NCBI RefSeq assembly: GCF_007988825.1
Contig: NZ_BJUW01000001.1
Location: forward strand, 310,001-374,000
Length of the DNA: 64,000 nt
Reading direction: 5' to 3'
From: Microbacterium aerolatum
GTDB lineage: Bacteria > Actinomycetota > Actinomycetes > Actinomycetales > Microbacteriaceae
The notes beneath the pieces are model-generated. The model was given only the letters and a program-made list of their open reading frames with translations. It was not told the DNA's origin and made no database searches. Position numbers and translations under genes: made by a program. Positions 8,906-17,731 of the stretch are shown here, piece after piece; position 1 is the first letter of the stretch; every line of letters begins with the position of its first letter.

Positions 8906-10096
8906 ATGACTTTCGGAGGACCGGGCGCTTCGCCGGCGTACGAATCGGCCCTGGCGCAGCCGACCGTCTACACACCGCCCGCGCCGGCGGTCACCGCCCC
9001 GGGCCCGGCGCTTCCCGCGCTCCCGGTTCCCGCCAGGCGCGGTCGCACGGTGTCGATCTGGCTGTTCGGCGTCCTCGGGTTCGTTCTGCTCGCGCTGATC
9101 GGCTACTTCGTGTTCGCGCTGGGCGCAGTGGCATCCGGAATCGGGCTCGTCCTCGCCGTGATCCCGCTGGCGATCGTCTTCTTCGGGGTGTATCTGATCG
9201 ACCGATGGGAGCCGGAGCCCAAGACCATGATCGCCTTCGCGATCGCCTGGGGAGCCATCGCCGCGGTCGGCATCACCCTCCTCGTCGACCTCGCGATCAC
9301 CGTGGCGATCGGGCTGCGCACCGAGGTCCTCAGCAGCGTGATCCAGGCCCCGATCATCGAGGAGATCGCGAAGGGGCTCGGGGTCTACGTCATCTTCCTG
9401 ATCGGGCGGCGCGCCTTCGACGGTCCTGTGGACGGCATCGTCTACGGAGCGCTGATCGGCGGCGGGTTCGCGTTCACGGAGAACATCCAGTACTTCGCCA
9501 TCAGCGTGATCGAGGGCGGCGGAACCCAGTTGACGGCGACCTTCGTGATGCGCGGACTGCTCTCACCCTTCGCGCACGCCATGTTCACGGCCCTGACCGG
9601 ATTCGCGATGGGCCTCGCGGCGCGGCGGCACGCATCGAAGCGCGCCGTGCTCGGCACGGGCTGCGTCGGACTGGCAGCGGCCATGCTGCTGCACGGATTC
9701 TGGAACGGCTCGGCGATCTTCGCCGACTTCTTCGCCCTTTACATCACCCTGCAGGTGCCGCTGTTCATCGGCTTCATCCTGGGGATCGTCGCGCTGCGGC
9801 GCGAGGAGGCGCGCGTCACGCGCGAGCGGCTGGGGGAGTACTCGGCGGCCGGCTGGTTCACGCCGGAAGAGGTGATGATGCTCGCGACCCCGGCGGGACG
9901 GAAGGTCGGGATGCAGTGGGCGTCGACGCTGCAGGGCGACCGGCGTCCACTCATGAAGCAGTTCATCCGCGACGCCACCTCCCTCGCCGCCGTCCGGCAG
10001 CGCGCGATCACCGGACGCGACCCGCTCGCCGCGGACGACGAGCGTGCACTTCTCACCCGCACCCGCGCCACGAGGGCCGCGCTGCTGGCGTACTGA
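8906..10096 (+). CDS. PrsW-family intramembrane metalloprotease
   Basis: A 396-residue polytopic membrane protein. A Pro/Ala-rich cytosolic N-terminus (~1-40) precedes seven or so hydrophobic helices. Conserved PrsW/CAAX-protease-like motifs are present: E-E-x-x-K (IIEEIAKGLG), the F-ENIQY segment, HAMFTALTGFAMG and HGFWNG, where Glu and His residues would bind zinc. Founding members cut anti-sigma factors; the substrate here is unknown. Start set at ATG 8906 after TAGGAT; an in-frame TTG at 8900 is an alternative. The C-terminal ~110 residues form a soluble tail. Confidence 0.85.
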   Translation: MTFGGPGASPAYESALAQPTVYTPPAPAVTAPGPALPALPVPARRGRTVSIWLFGVLGFVLLALIGYFVFALGAVASGIGLVLAVIPLAIVFFGVYLIDRWEPEPKTMIAFAIAWGAIAAVGITLLVDLAITVAIGLRTEVLSSVIQAPIIEEIAKGLGVYVIFLIGRRAFDGPVDGIVYGALIGGGFAFTENIQYFAISVIEGGGTQLTATFVMRGLLSPFAHAMFTALTGFAMGLAARRHASKRAVLGTGCVGLAAAMLLHGFWNGSAIFADFFALYITLQVPLFIGFILGIVALRREEARVTRERLGEYSAAGWFTPEEVMMLATPAGRKVGMQWASTLQGDRRPLMKQFIRDATSLAAVRQRAITGRDPLAADDERALLTRTRATRAALLAY

Positions 10097-10149
10097 CGGG
10101 CCGAGCTCTTGACATGGCGCGCGACCGGGTGCACCCTGGTTTCAGATCA

Positions 10150-10200
10150 ACTCAGCGCCCGGGAGACTCGCAGGCATCGCCGCAGCACCGGGCGCTGAGT
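10150..10200. terminator. Hairpin downstream of the PrsW-like gene
   Basis: ACTCAGCGCCCGG at 10150-10162 pairs perfectly with its complement at 10188-10200 across a 25-base loop. It lies 50 bases past the stop and is directly followed by a second, larger hairpin. Probable transcription end; no T-run. Confidence 0.6.
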
Positions 10201-10256
10201 CTTGCTACGCGAGGGCTCAATGCGGCGAAGCCGCGTTGAGCCCTCGTCGTAGCAAG
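10201..10256. repeat. Long near-perfect intergenic palindrome
   Basis: A 56-base palindrome. CTTGCTACG pairs with CGTAGCAAG, GAGGGCTCAA with TTGAGCCCTC, and GCGGC with GCCGC around a GAA loop. It abuts the hairpin at 10150-10200 and the repeat at 10257-10284, making three structured elements in a row between two genes. It looks like a repetitive extragenic palindrome rather than a simple terminator. Confidence 0.75.
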
Positions 10257-10284
10257 GTTGAGCGAGCGCAGCGAGTCGAAACCT
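10257..10284. repeat. Actinobacterial extragenic repeat (GGTTGAGCGAGCGCAGCGAG family)
   Basis: Reads GGTTGAGCGAGCGCAGCGAG followed by TCGAAACC; the ends GGTT/AACC and the GCGAGCGCAGCGAG core are partly self-complementary. From memory, close copies of this sequence are scattered between genes in many Microbacteriaceae genomes. It lies about 70 bases upstream of the FKBP start. Confidence 0.65.
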
Positions 10285-10352
10285 CCGAAGTGTTCGCTGT
10301 GGGCTGGTGGTGTCGCATTGACCGAGCCTCGAGCCTCCGGTTGTATGGATCC

Positions 10353-10721
10353 ATGACTGATCGCACAAAGCCCGAGTTCGACGCCCCTACCGGCCCTGCT
10401 CCTGCAGAGCTCGCCATCCGAGACATCATCGAGGGCGACGGCGCCGAGGCGAAGCCCGGCGACACCGTGACCGTGCACTATGCAGGCGTCGAGTACGACT
10501 CCGGCGAGGAGTTCGACTCCTCCTGGGGCCGCGGCGAGACCATCCAGTTCCCGCTGCGCGGCCTGATCCAGGGCTGGCAGGAGGGCATCCCCGGCATGAA
10601 GGTCGGCGGTCGTCGTGAACTCGTCATCCCGCCGCACCTGGCGTACGGTCCTGCCGGCGCCGGTCACTTCCTCTCCGGGAAGACCCTCATCTTCATCATC
10701 GATCTGGTGGCCGTCGGCTGA
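10353..10721 (+). CDS. FKBP-type peptidyl-prolyl cis-trans isomerase
   Basis: A 122-residue single-domain FKBP that speeds proline isomerisation during folding, without a signal peptide and so cytosolic. Core motifs are GDTVTVHYAGV, EFDSSWGRGETIQFPL, LIQGWQEGIPGMKVGGRRELVIPPHLAYG and the final TLIFIIDLV strand. Start at ATG 10353, which gives the usual short N-terminus; the frame is open further upstream through the intergenic repeats, which is unlikely to be coding. Followed by a strong terminator. Confidence 0.92.
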   Translation: MTDRTKPEFDAPTGPAPAELAIRDIIEGDGAEAKPGDTVTVHYAGVEYDSGEEFDSSWGRGETIQFPLRGLIQGWQEGIPGMKVGGRRELVIPPHLAYGPAGAGHFLSGKTLIFIIDLVAVG

Positions 10722-10734
10722 TCCGATCGACTGT

Positions 10735-10781
10735 ATGGCAGACCCCCGGCTCCTGTGAGGAACGGGGGTCTGCCATTTTTT
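10735..10781 (+). terminator. Rho-independent terminator after the FKBP gene
   Basis: ATGGCAGACCCCCG at 10735-10748 pairs perfectly with 10763-10776 and is followed by a run of six T at 10776-10781. A textbook intrinsic terminator. Confidence 0.92.
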
Positions 10782-10872
10782 CGGGCGATCTCGGAATATA
10801 TGCGAACGCATACGAGTTATCCCCGTGTGAATGCCGCAGATGCGGCCGCTCTGAACTTGAGGAGAACCCCGC

Positions 10873-11427
10873 ATGACAACGATCGACATCCCCGGCTACC
10901 GTTCGGGCACCTGGACCCTCGACCCCGCACACAGCGAGGTGACCTTCAGTGTCCGCCACATGATGATCTCGAAGGTGCGCGGCACGTTCGGTATGAAGAG
11001 CGCCACCCTGGTCGCACCCGAGAACCCGCTCGAGGCCCAGGTGCAGGCATCGGTCGACGTCACCTCGATCGACACGAAGGACGAGGGCCGCGACGGCCAC
11101 CTCCGTTCGGCAGACTTCTTCGACACCGAGACCTTCCCGACCATGGAGTTCGTCTCCACCGGGGCCCGCGTCCAGGACGGCGACTTCTTCGTCGACGGCG
11201 ACCTGACCATCCGCGGCGTCACCAAGCCGGTCAGCTTCGAGTTCGAGTTCGGCGGCTTCGGCCAGGACCCGTACGGCAACTACAAGGCCGGCGCTTCGGC
11301 GTCCACCACGATCAACCGCGAGGAGTTCGGCCTGACCTGGAACGCCGCCCTCGAGACCGGCGGAGTGCTCGTCGGCAAGGACGTCACGATCACGCTCGAC
11401 CTCCAGGGCTCGCTCCAGCAGGACTGA
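10873..11427 (+). CDS. YceI-family lipid-binding protein
   Basis: A 184-residue lipocalin-like beta-barrel of the YceI family, which binds isoprenoid-type lipids. Motifs are GTWTLDPAHSEVTFSVRHMMISKVRGTF near the start, then DGHLRSADFFDTETFPTMEF and the LTIRGVTKPV strand. No signal peptide is visible, unlike proteobacterial YceI, so it is probably cytosolic. A GAGGAGA ribosome site stands just before the ATG. It is a monocistronic unit between the FKBP terminator and a convergent permease. Confidence 0.92.
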   Translation: MTTIDIPGYRSGTWTLDPAHSEVTFSVRHMMISKVRGTFGMKSATLVAPENPLEAQVQASVDVTSIDTKDEGRDGHLRSADFFDTETFPTMEFVSTGARVQDGDFFVDGDLTIRGVTKPVSFEFEFGGFGQDPYGNYKAGASASTTINREEFGLTWNAALETGGVLVGKDVTITLDLQGSLQQD

Positions 11428-11441
11428 GTCCGCTCTTCGGG

Positions 11442-11471
11442 GAACCCCGTGTCCGTCAGGGCGCGGGGTTC
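11442..11471. terminator. Short hairpin between convergent yceI-like and MFS genes
   Basis: GAACCCCG at 11442-11449 pairs with CGGGGTTC at 11464-11471. The right arm lies within the last codons of the MFS gene, so it could end transcription from the left gene. The stem is only 8 bp and there is no T-run. Confidence 0.45.
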
Positions 11472-12739
11472 TCTGCGTCGTAGTCGCGGAACCGCGGCGT
11501 GAGCCGCACGAGCAGCGCCACCAGCACGATGACGATGAACCCGCCGAGCAGCGGCGGGAACCACAGCGCCGTGAGGGTCGCCAGTGTTCCGGCGTACAGG
11601 GCTCCGAGGCGCGGGCCGCCGGTCACGACGATCACGAAGATGCCCTGCAGACGGCCCCGGATGCTGTCCGGCACGGACGACTGCATCATGGTGCTGCGGT
11701 AGATCGAGCTGATGTTGTCGGCGGCACCGGAGGCGGCCAGGGCGATGCACGCCGCGATGATGAGGCTCAGATTGACCGCGGTCTCGCTGGCCGGCGGCAT
11801 CCAGACCCCGATCAGCAGCACGACGCCGAACGCGAGGATGGATGCGCCGTACGCCTGGATCGCGCGCTGGATGCCGCGACCGTGCCAGCGATAGCGCACG
11901 ACGCGACCGGAGAACAGGCTCGACAGGAACGTGCCGGCGGCGACCGCAGCGGTCAGCGCTCCGGTCGTCACGGCCCCGCCGCCGAGGAGCACGGTGCCCA
12001 GCGCCGGATACAGCGCGACGGGCTGTCCGAACGTCATGGCGATGATGTCGAGGATGTACTGCATCCGGATGTTGCCCGCGCGCTTGAGGAACTGCCAGCC
12101 GTCCACGAGGGATTCCAGTCCTGGGCGGACGATCGTCCCCTCCGGGCGCAGCGACGGCAGCGTCCACAGCCCCATGAACATCGCGAGCATCAGGATGACG
12201 TCGATCGTGTAGGTCCAGCCGTAGCCGGTGGTGGCCACCAGGACGCCGGCGAGGGCTGGGCCGACCATGACCATCACGCCGATCGTGATGCCGTTCAGTG
12301 CGGATGCCGAGGCGAGGAGTTCGCGGGGGAGCAGACGCGGGATGATGGCGCTGCGGGTGGCCAGGCTCACCGAGCTCGCGGCGGCGTTGATGACGCTGAG
12401 GACGTAGAGCCACCAGATCGTCTCCAGGTGCGACCAGGTGAGAACGGCGAGCAGCAACGTCGACGCGAAGGTGAAGACGGCGGCGGTGAGCCCGACGATG
12501 CGGCGATCGAACGCGTCGGCCAGCATCCCGCCGTAGAGACCGGCGAAGATCATCGGGACGAGGCCGGCTACGGCCACCATCGAGACCGCGAATGTGCTGC
12601 CGGTGAGCTCGAACACGTGCAGCATGATCGTGACGAGGGTGAGCTGGCCGCCGAGTCCGCCGAGGGTGGATCCGACCCACAGCCGGGTGAACGCTGCGCT
12701 GGCACGGAAGGGTCGCAGATCGATCAGCGCGCTGTTCAC
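11456..12739 (-). CDS. MFS transporter (EntS/MFS_3-like exporter)
   Basis: A 427-residue major facilitator protein with about 12 hydrophobic helices. The loop between helices 2 and 3 carries GGMLADAFDRR, matching the GxLaDrxxrR motif of drug and siderophore exporters of the EntS type. The second half has a weaker copy around GRLQGIFVIVVTGG. Substrate unknown; no biosynthetic gene lies next to it. ATG start at 12737-12739. Confidence 0.85.
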   Translation of the reverse strand: MNSALIDLRPFRASAAFTRLWVGSTLGGLGGQLTLVTIMLHVFELTGSTFAVSMVAVAGLVPMIFAGLYGGMLADAFDRRIVGLTAAVFTFASTLLLAVLTWSHLETIWWLYVLSVINAAASSVSLATRSAIIPRLLPRELLASASALNGITIGVMVMVGPALAGVLVATTGYGWTYTIDVILMLAMFMGLWTLPSLRPEGTIVRPGLESLVDGWQFLKRAGNIRMQYILDIIAMTFGQPVALYPALGTVLLGGGAVTTGALTAAVAAGTFLSSLFSGRVVRYRWHGRGIQRAIQAYGASILAFGVVLLIGVWMPPASETAVNLSLIIAACIALAASGAADNISSIYRSTMMQSSVPDSIRGRLQGIFVIVVTGGPRLGALYAGTLATLTALWFPPLLGGFIVIVLVALLVRLTPRFRDYDAENPAP

Positions 12740-12887
12740 TCGTCGAGGCTATCGGCTCTGTGCAGTGTCCCTGCCGCCCGCGGCGGGCTGGTAGACTCTA
12801 CAGGTTGCCGTTTGATCGGCCGCGGATAAAGAGAGCCCACGCATCAGGCGTCGGGCGCCGCGCAATGAGTGAGAGGGGATCGAATCT

Positions 12888-13157
12888 ATGGCACTGGAAG
12901 CAGACGTCAAGAAGGCGATCATCGAAGAGTACGCGACGCACCCCGGTGACACCGGATCCCCCGAGGTGCAGGCCGCAATGCTGACGCAGCGCATCAAGGA
13001 CCTCACCGAGCACCTCAAGGAGCACAAGCACGACCACCACTCGCGTCGTGGCCTGTTCCTGCTCGTCGGTCAGCGCCGTCGTCTGCTCGGCTACCTCCAG
13101 GGTGTGGACATCGAGCGCTACCGCTCGCTGATCCAGCGCCTCGGACTCCGTCGATAA
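12888..13157 (+). CDS. rpsO: 30S ribosomal protein S15
   Basis: An 89-residue primary rRNA-binding protein of the small subunit. It matches S15 along its length: [38 protein letters not shown], then [10 protein letters not shown] and [13 protein letters not shown]. The ribosome site GAGAGGGG lies 9 bases before the ATG. The ~150-base leader contains several GC-rich inverted segments; S15 often represses its own leader, but no specific leader family can be assigned here. pnp, its common neighbour, is about 9.5 kb away in this genome. Confidence 0.97.
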   Translation: MALEADVKKAIIEEYATHPGDTGSPEVQAAMLTQRIKDLTEHLKEHKHDHHSRRGLFLLVGQRRRLLGYLQGVDIERYRSLIQRLGLRR

Positions 13158-13189
13158 CGACCAGCGTTCAATCGCGCAAAACTTCTTGG

Positions 13190-13218
13190 AAGGCCTCCCC
13201 ACGGTGTGGGGAGGCCTT
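13190..13218. terminator. Hairpin terminator after rpsO
   Basis: AAGGCCTCCCCA at 13190-13201 pairs perfectly with TGGGGAGGCCTT at 13207-13218 around a 5-base loop. It lies between convergent genes and can serve both. Confidence 0.85.
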
Positions 13219-13230
13219 CGTCGTTCCCGC

Positions 13231-13755
13231 TCACCCCGGGTAGACGACAGTGTCGCCGTCGACGACGGCCCCTCCGGTCAGCTCCGCCGGAGTCAGGCGG
13301 TCGTTGTCCATCACGTGGATCACCTCTTCACCGCGTGCGAGCAGGTGATCCGCGATGATCCGCCGGTGGCATCGCCACCAGACGGCTTCTGAGCACATCA
13401 CCGTCGTGCGGAGCCCTCCGCCGAGGCCGATCAGCTCATCGAGACCCGACCGGAAGTCGGGGGAGAGCGCGTGGTCCGCGTAGTTGTGAAAACTGCGGTT
13501 CTGCCAGAACGCGTTCGTCTCGAACGGGATATCCTTCGACACCGGACGGCGGCCGGTCAGTTCAGGGATGCGCGTGAACGCGATTCCGACGGCTTCGAGC
13601 GAATCACGCAGAGCATCCTCGTCGAACTGAGGATTGCGACGGGACCCCGGTAGCCGGCGCACGTCGACGACGCGCTCGATCTCTGCCGCTCGCAGGAGCG
13701 ACAGGAACTCGTCGATCGAACGATCGGAGTGCCCGATGGTGAAGATGGTGATCAC
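13231..13755 (-). CDS. DUF488-family protein
   Basis: About 174 residues. DUF488 hallmarks are FTIGHS at the start, VVDVRRLPGSRRNPQFD, the FHNYADHALS segment and the C-terminal CSEAVWWRCHRRIIADHL, whose Cys and His residues are conserved in the family. Biochemical role is not established. The start is uncertain: GTG 13755 puts FTIGHS at the N-terminus as in homologues, while GTG 13800 adds 15 residues and abuts the preceding pseudogene. No strong ribosome site marks either. Confidence 0.8.
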   Translation of the reverse strand: MITIFTIGHSDRSIDEFLSLLRAAEIERVVDVRRLPGSRRNPQFDEDALRDSLEAVGIAFTRIPELTGRRPVSKDIPFETNAFWQNRSFHNYADHALSPDFRSGLDELIGLGGGLRTTVMCSEAVWWRCHRRIIADHLLARGEEVIHVMDNDRLTPAELTGGAVVDGDTVVYPG

Positions 13756-13800
13756 GATGCTCAGCAGTCTGCCATCGGGCTCCGATCGTCGAAACCTCAC

Positions 13801-14745
13801 TCAGCTCGCGCGGTTGCCGTCCGGGATCGTGATCGGCGTGGTCTTGCCGGATTCTCCCTTGTTGAGGAACGCCATGGCGATGCCCTTGATGAGCTTGTCG
13901 AACAGCTTCGTCGACACCGGCGCGATCGGCAGCAAGCCCTCGCGGAACTTGATGTACAGCGGCCAGCCGTTCTTGATCGTCGCGGCTGAGATGTAATCGC
14001 GCTTCAGGCCCAGCCAGTCGCCGATGTCATGGCCGAGCTGGTAGCGCACGAACTCGTTGAGGAATCCGCGAGTGACGCCGAGGTCGATCTGCGCGGTGAG
14101 GCCGAGCAGCACCTCGGCCAGTTCCTTGCCCTCCATCGTCGGCGACAGGATCGGGGTGAGCACCTGGTCCGACTGCGCATGCGCATCGGCCCACGTCGCG
14201 GGGATGTACTGATCGTGCACGCCGAGCAGGTGCAGCGCGACCTGCCAGTGGTGCAGGAATGCATCCTCCTCAGCTGCCGACATCTTGATGCCCCACTCCT
14301 TCATCTTCTTGTGGGCGAAGGTCCCGGTGCTGTGGAAGGTGACGAGGATGTCCATGTTGCTGATCGGGATGGTCTCGGTACAGATCGCGGCGACGGTTGA
14401 AGTCGGCCGCGAGGCGGAGCTTGTTCATGTCGGCCCATGCCGGCAGCTGGGTGGACTGCTGCAGGAACGAGGTCAGCTCCGCGGGCAGTCCCGCCGGCAG
14501 AGGATCGTTGTTGTTCACCCAGTTGCCGATCGCCGTGTTCACGGCGGCACCTGACCGCTCGTGACGACGTTCGCCATGATGCGGTCGAGATCGTCGTCCC
14601 ACACCCATGACGGATCGGTACCGTCGCCGGTGCCGAGCATCGAGCGGGATGGCGACCACGACCACGCGGCGGTGGGGGCGACGACACCGGCGAACCCGAG
14701 CGCGGCTCCCAGTGTGAGGACGGTACGGCGAGTCATTTCTGGCAT
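13801..14745 (-). pseudogene. MpaB-like (DUF2236) oxygenase with Tat signal, broken by two frameshifts
   Basis: Three consecutive fragments in different reverse frames make one protein of ~315 residues. Fragment 1 begins MPEMTRRTVLTLG, a twin-arginine signal with a hydrophobic core and an Ala-rich cleavage region, and runs to about 14550. Fragment 2 (AVNTAIGNWVNNNDPLP onward to ADFNRRRDLY) covers about 14550-14390. Fragment 3 (TETIPISNMDILVTFHSTGTF onward) runs to the stop at 13801 and resembles DUF2236/MpaB-type heme oxygenases. Each shift is repaired by one or two bases, so either a recent pseudogene or assembly errors fit. Intact, it would be an exported oxygenase-like protein. Confidence 0.7.
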
Positions 14746-14856
14746 GAAGACACCTGTTTCCGAGATCGTGAGCCCGAACCTCGGCATCCACTTCGATGCC
14801 GCGTCCTTGCGCGAGAACCCGCGGGGCCCAATGTGATTGCTCGTTAACATATGGGC

Positions 14857-14904
14857 AAAAAAGAACGGCCACAACCCCTGTCGGATAAGAGGTTCTGGCC
14901 GTTC
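14857..14904 (-). terminator. Rho-independent terminator of the 2OG-oxygenase gene
   Basis: On the reverse strand, GAACGGCCA pairs with TGGCCGTTC (14896-14904 with 14863-14871), with further pairing inside. A run of six T (A on the forward strand at 14857-14862) follows. Position and orientation match the gene ending at 14941. Confidence 0.85.
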
Positions 14905-14940
14905 GTCTAGCGGAACAAGTTAACCGCTGTTCACCTTCGT

Positions 14941-15948
14941 CTAGGCTGTCGGCGCCGCGAGCAGGTCGGCGTGGTGGATCTCGGAGACGTCCGGATGGGC
15001 GCGCAGCCGCGACTTCAGGGCGTTCTCTCCGTACAGGCTGTGGATCGGGTTACTCGGGTCTCCGGAGACGCCGGTCGCCTCGGCGCGGAGGTGCTCGGGG
15101 AGTTCGATCAGCGGCAGCTTCGCGTCGAGCGCGGGGGCGAAGAAGAACGGCACCGAGATGCGGTCCTCTGGCGCCTTCGGCGAGATCACCCGGTGGTTGG
15201 TCGCCTTGAGGTAGCCGCCCGTGGCGTACTCGAGCATCTCGCCGATGTTCACGATGAACGCGTCATCGACGGGTGGAGCATCCACCCAGGCGCCGTCTCG
15301 CTCGACCTGCAGGCCGCCCTTGCCGGGTTCCACCCACAGCAGGGTGAGCACGCCGGAGTCCTTGTGCGCGCCGACGCCCTGCTGTGGTTCTGGTGCGTCC
15401 GTGCCGGGGTAGCGCACGATCTTGAGCAGGCTCGCCGGGTCGCCGAAATCGGCGTCGAAGTGCGTCGACTCTGCGCCGAGCGCCTCGGCCCAGCTGCGCA
15501 GCAGGCGCCGGGAGATGCCCGTCAGGTGCTCGCGCCACGACTCGGCCACCTCGCGCAGCTCGGGCTGAGCGGCGGGCCACAGGTTCGGGCCGATCAGGCG
15601 GTTGAATGCCGGGCCGCCCTCTACCGGCTCGCGCTCCGGGCCGATGTCGATCTGCTCCCGCCAGTCGACCTTGCCCTGCGTCAGCTCGCCGCCGATGCGG
15701 GTGTAGCCGCGGAAGTGCGGACTGTGCACGTTCTCGATGGCCAGCTTCTCCTCATCCGGCAGTGCGAAGAAGTCGCGCGCGGCCCGCTGCAGGCGACGGA
15801 ACAGCTCGGGCTCGATGCCCGTGCCGACGAGGTAGAAGAAGCCGACATCGTGCGCGGCAGCGGCCAGGTCGTCGCGGAACTGCGCGGCGGCCTCCGGCCC
15901 CTGGTCGAGCCGGGACAGGTCGAGGACGGGGAGGTTCAGATCAGCCAT
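14941..15948 (-). CDS. 2-oxoglutarate/Fe(II) oxygenase, isopenicillin N synthase-like
   Basis: A 335-residue cytosolic non-heme iron dioxygenase. The N-terminal DIOX_N region (~5-130) carries NLPVLDLSRLD and FYLVGTGI. The catalytic half has the H-x-D pair in GAHKDSGVLTLL, the distal His in KATNHRVISP and the 2OG-binding Arg in DRISVPFFF. Relatives act on amino acids, xanthine, hormones or antibiotic precursors; the substrate cannot be read from sequence. Single gene with its own terminator. ATG start at 15946-15948. Confidence 0.88.
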   Translation of the reverse strand: MADLNLPVLDLSRLDQGPEAAAQFRDDLAAAAHDVGFFYLVGTGIEPELFRRLQRAARDFFALPDEEKLAIENVHSPHFRGYTRIGGELTQGKVDWREQIDIGPEREPVEGGPAFNRLIGPNLWPAAQPELREVAESWREHLTGISRRLLRSWAEALGAESTHFDADFGDPASLLKIVRYPGTDAPEPQQGVGAHKDSGVLTLLWVEPGKGGLQVERDGAWVDAPPVDDAFIVNIGEMLEYATGGYLKATNHRVISPKAPEDRISVPFFFAPALDAKLPLIELPEHLRAEATGVSGDPSNPIHSLYGENALKSRLRAHPDVSEIHHADLLAAPTA

Positions 15949-16021
15949 GTCCTGAGCGTACGGCGAGATTCCACGGCGGCAGTCGAGTGTTTCGAAGATT
16001 TACCGTCGGTAGCCTGGAACC

Positions 16022-16477
16022 ATGCCTCGACTGTGGATTTCGCTTCGTCTGTTACTGCCCGCGGTCTGGATCGGCCTGATCGTCGGCCTGAGTTTCATCG
16101 AGACGCCGCTGAAGTTCCTCGCACCGGGCATCACGACACCGCTCGGCCTGGGCATCGGACGCCTCGTGTTCATCTCGCTGTCGATCGCCGGCTGGATCAT
16201 CCTGGTGGCACTCACGCTCATCGGACAGGCGCGTCCGCGCGAGACCAAGAGCGGCTGGCTGCTGATCGGCGCGATGTGGCTGATCATGGCGGTCGAGTCG
16301 TTCCTGATCCGACCTGCGCTCGCTGCGCGCAGCGACGTCATCATCGCCGGGGGAGATCCGGGCGAGTCCTGGTTGCACTACGGCTACATCGCCGCCGAGC
16401 TCCTGCTGCTGGCGGTCCTGGTCTGGTACGTCGCGCACGCATCGCGCAGCATCCGCATCGGTCAGCCGGCCGCCTGA
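16022..16477 (+). CDS. Four-helix integral membrane protein, unknown function
   Basis: 151 residues with about four hydrophobic helices at ~8-30, 42-66, 80-96 and 118-140. A short RPRETKS loop separates helices 2 and 3. An F-E-TPLKF motif follows helix 1 and E-SFLIRP follows helix 3. The layout resembles DUF4149/TMEM205-like small membrane proteins, but I am not certain. It is divergent from the 2OG oxygenase gene with a 73-base gap, so the two may share a control region. Confidence 0.7.
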   Translation: MPRLWISLRLLLPAVWIGLIVGLSFIETPLKFLAPGITTPLGLGIGRLVFISLSIAGWIILVALTLIGQARPRETKSGWLLIGAMWLIMAVESFLIRPALAARSDVIIAGGDPGESWLHYGYIAAELLLLAVLVWYVAHASRSIRIGQPAA

Positions 16478-16484
16478 CGCACGG

Positions 16485-17621
16485 TCAGCGCTCGCGCGGG
16501 CGCCGTGACCCCGTCGGGTCGTCGCGCCGCGGACCCTCCGTGAGCCTGGCATCCGAGAACAACCACCGCGCGCGCGGCTCGACGAGCGGTCGGAACACCC
16601 AGCGCACCGGCTTCGTGGCCAGCGCCAGCGCGATCACGACCGACAGCAGGATGACGGTCGGCAGCCAGATCCAGGTCGGCTCCGCATTGCGCAGGATGCC
16701 GGATTCGCGGAACGGGTACAGCACGAACGAGTGCAGCAGGTAGACGTACATCGTGTACTGGCCGAACTTCGTCCACCAGTGCGTGCCCCGCGGGATAAGG
16801 ATGAAGAAGGCGACGCTGAGCAGCAGTCCGATCACGATGAGCAGCAGGCGGATGCCGCCGGACCACCACGCCTGCGCGCCGAGGGCGGCGTAGGAGTCGT
16901 TGTAGAAGAACCAGGTGTTCAGATCGACGCTCTTCCAGACGCCTATCCAGTTCCACGCGATGAACCCGTTGACCGCGAAGACGAGCACCGCGAGGGCGCG
17001 CAGCCACCACGGGCGGAAGTCGATCAGCCGCAGCCGGTTCACGAGATCGTGCTCGCGGACCCACCAGCCCAGCACGAAGAACGGCAGGAACCCGAGGGTG
17101 CGCGACAGCGAGAACGTGCTATCGACGTTCGGCAGGTATCCCGCGCCGACGGAGATGAGCAGCGCCCACAGCAGCGGCCAGCGCAGCAGCGCCAGGTACG
17201 GCAGCACCAGGCGGAAGATCCCGAGAGCGAGCAGGAACCACAGCGTCCAGGACGGCTGTGTCAGGTTCGGATTCGCCTCGCCCTCGAACGCCCACTTCGT
17301 CAGGGTCCAGAGCAGCTCGAAGATGATGTACGGAACGAGGATGTCGGTGATCACCCGTGCCATCTGCTTCTTGTTCGGCGGGGCTGACTTCGAGAAATAC
17401 CCGGCGATGATCGCGAACGCCGGCATGTGGAAGGCGTAGAACGACAGGTACAGCGCCATCGCGATGTCGGAGTCGTAAGTCAGGCGCTGGATCGCGTGGC
17501 CGAGGACGACCAGGACGATACAGGCGTAGCGCGCGTTATCCCAGAAGGGGACCCGCCTGCGCGGTCGTGCGACCGGGCCTGTCAGAACGTCGGCCGGGGT
17601 CTGCGGGGTACTGCTCATCAT
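16485..17621 (-). CDS. Acyltransferase family 3 membrane protein
   Basis: A 378-residue polytopic membrane protein of the acyltransferase-3 family, which O-acetylates sugars of cell-surface polymers or lipids. The N-terminus carries RVPFWDNARYACIVLVVLGH, whose conserved His is near the catalytic site, then FYAFHMPAFAIIAGYFSKSAPP, the FHMP-F-ISGY-like motif of fucose 4-O-acetylase relatives. About ten hydrophobic helices follow. No polysaccharide cluster lies nearby. ATG start at 17619-17621; the short N-terminal arm ahead of it is Pro/Arg-rich. Confidence 0.85.
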   Translation of the reverse strand: MMSSTPQTPADVLTGPVARPRRRVPFWDNARYACIVLVVLGHAIQRLTYDSDIAMALYLSFYAFHMPAFAIIAGYFSKSAPPNKKQMARVITDILVPYIIFELLWTLTKWAFEGEANPNLTQPSWTLWFLLALGIFRLVLPYLALLRWPLLWALLISVGAGYLPNVDSTFSLSRTLGFLPFFVLGWWVREHDLVNRLRLIDFRPWWLRALAVLVFAVNGFIAWNWIGVWKSVDLNTWFFYNDSYAALGAQAWWSGGIRLLLIVIGLLLSVAFFILIPRGTHWWTKFGQYTMYVYLLHSFVLYPFRESGILRNAEPTWIWLPTVILLSVVIALALATKPVRWVFRPLVEPRARWLFSDARLTEGPRRDDPTGSRRPRER

Positions 17622-17731
17622 TGAAGGCTACCGTCCGGGAATAAAGTTGAACGGGTGGCGTTCTACCAGATACATTCAGTTGCATAGATACGGATGCCAC
17701 CGCATCCGCCTCGAGAACCCGGAGCACCAAT

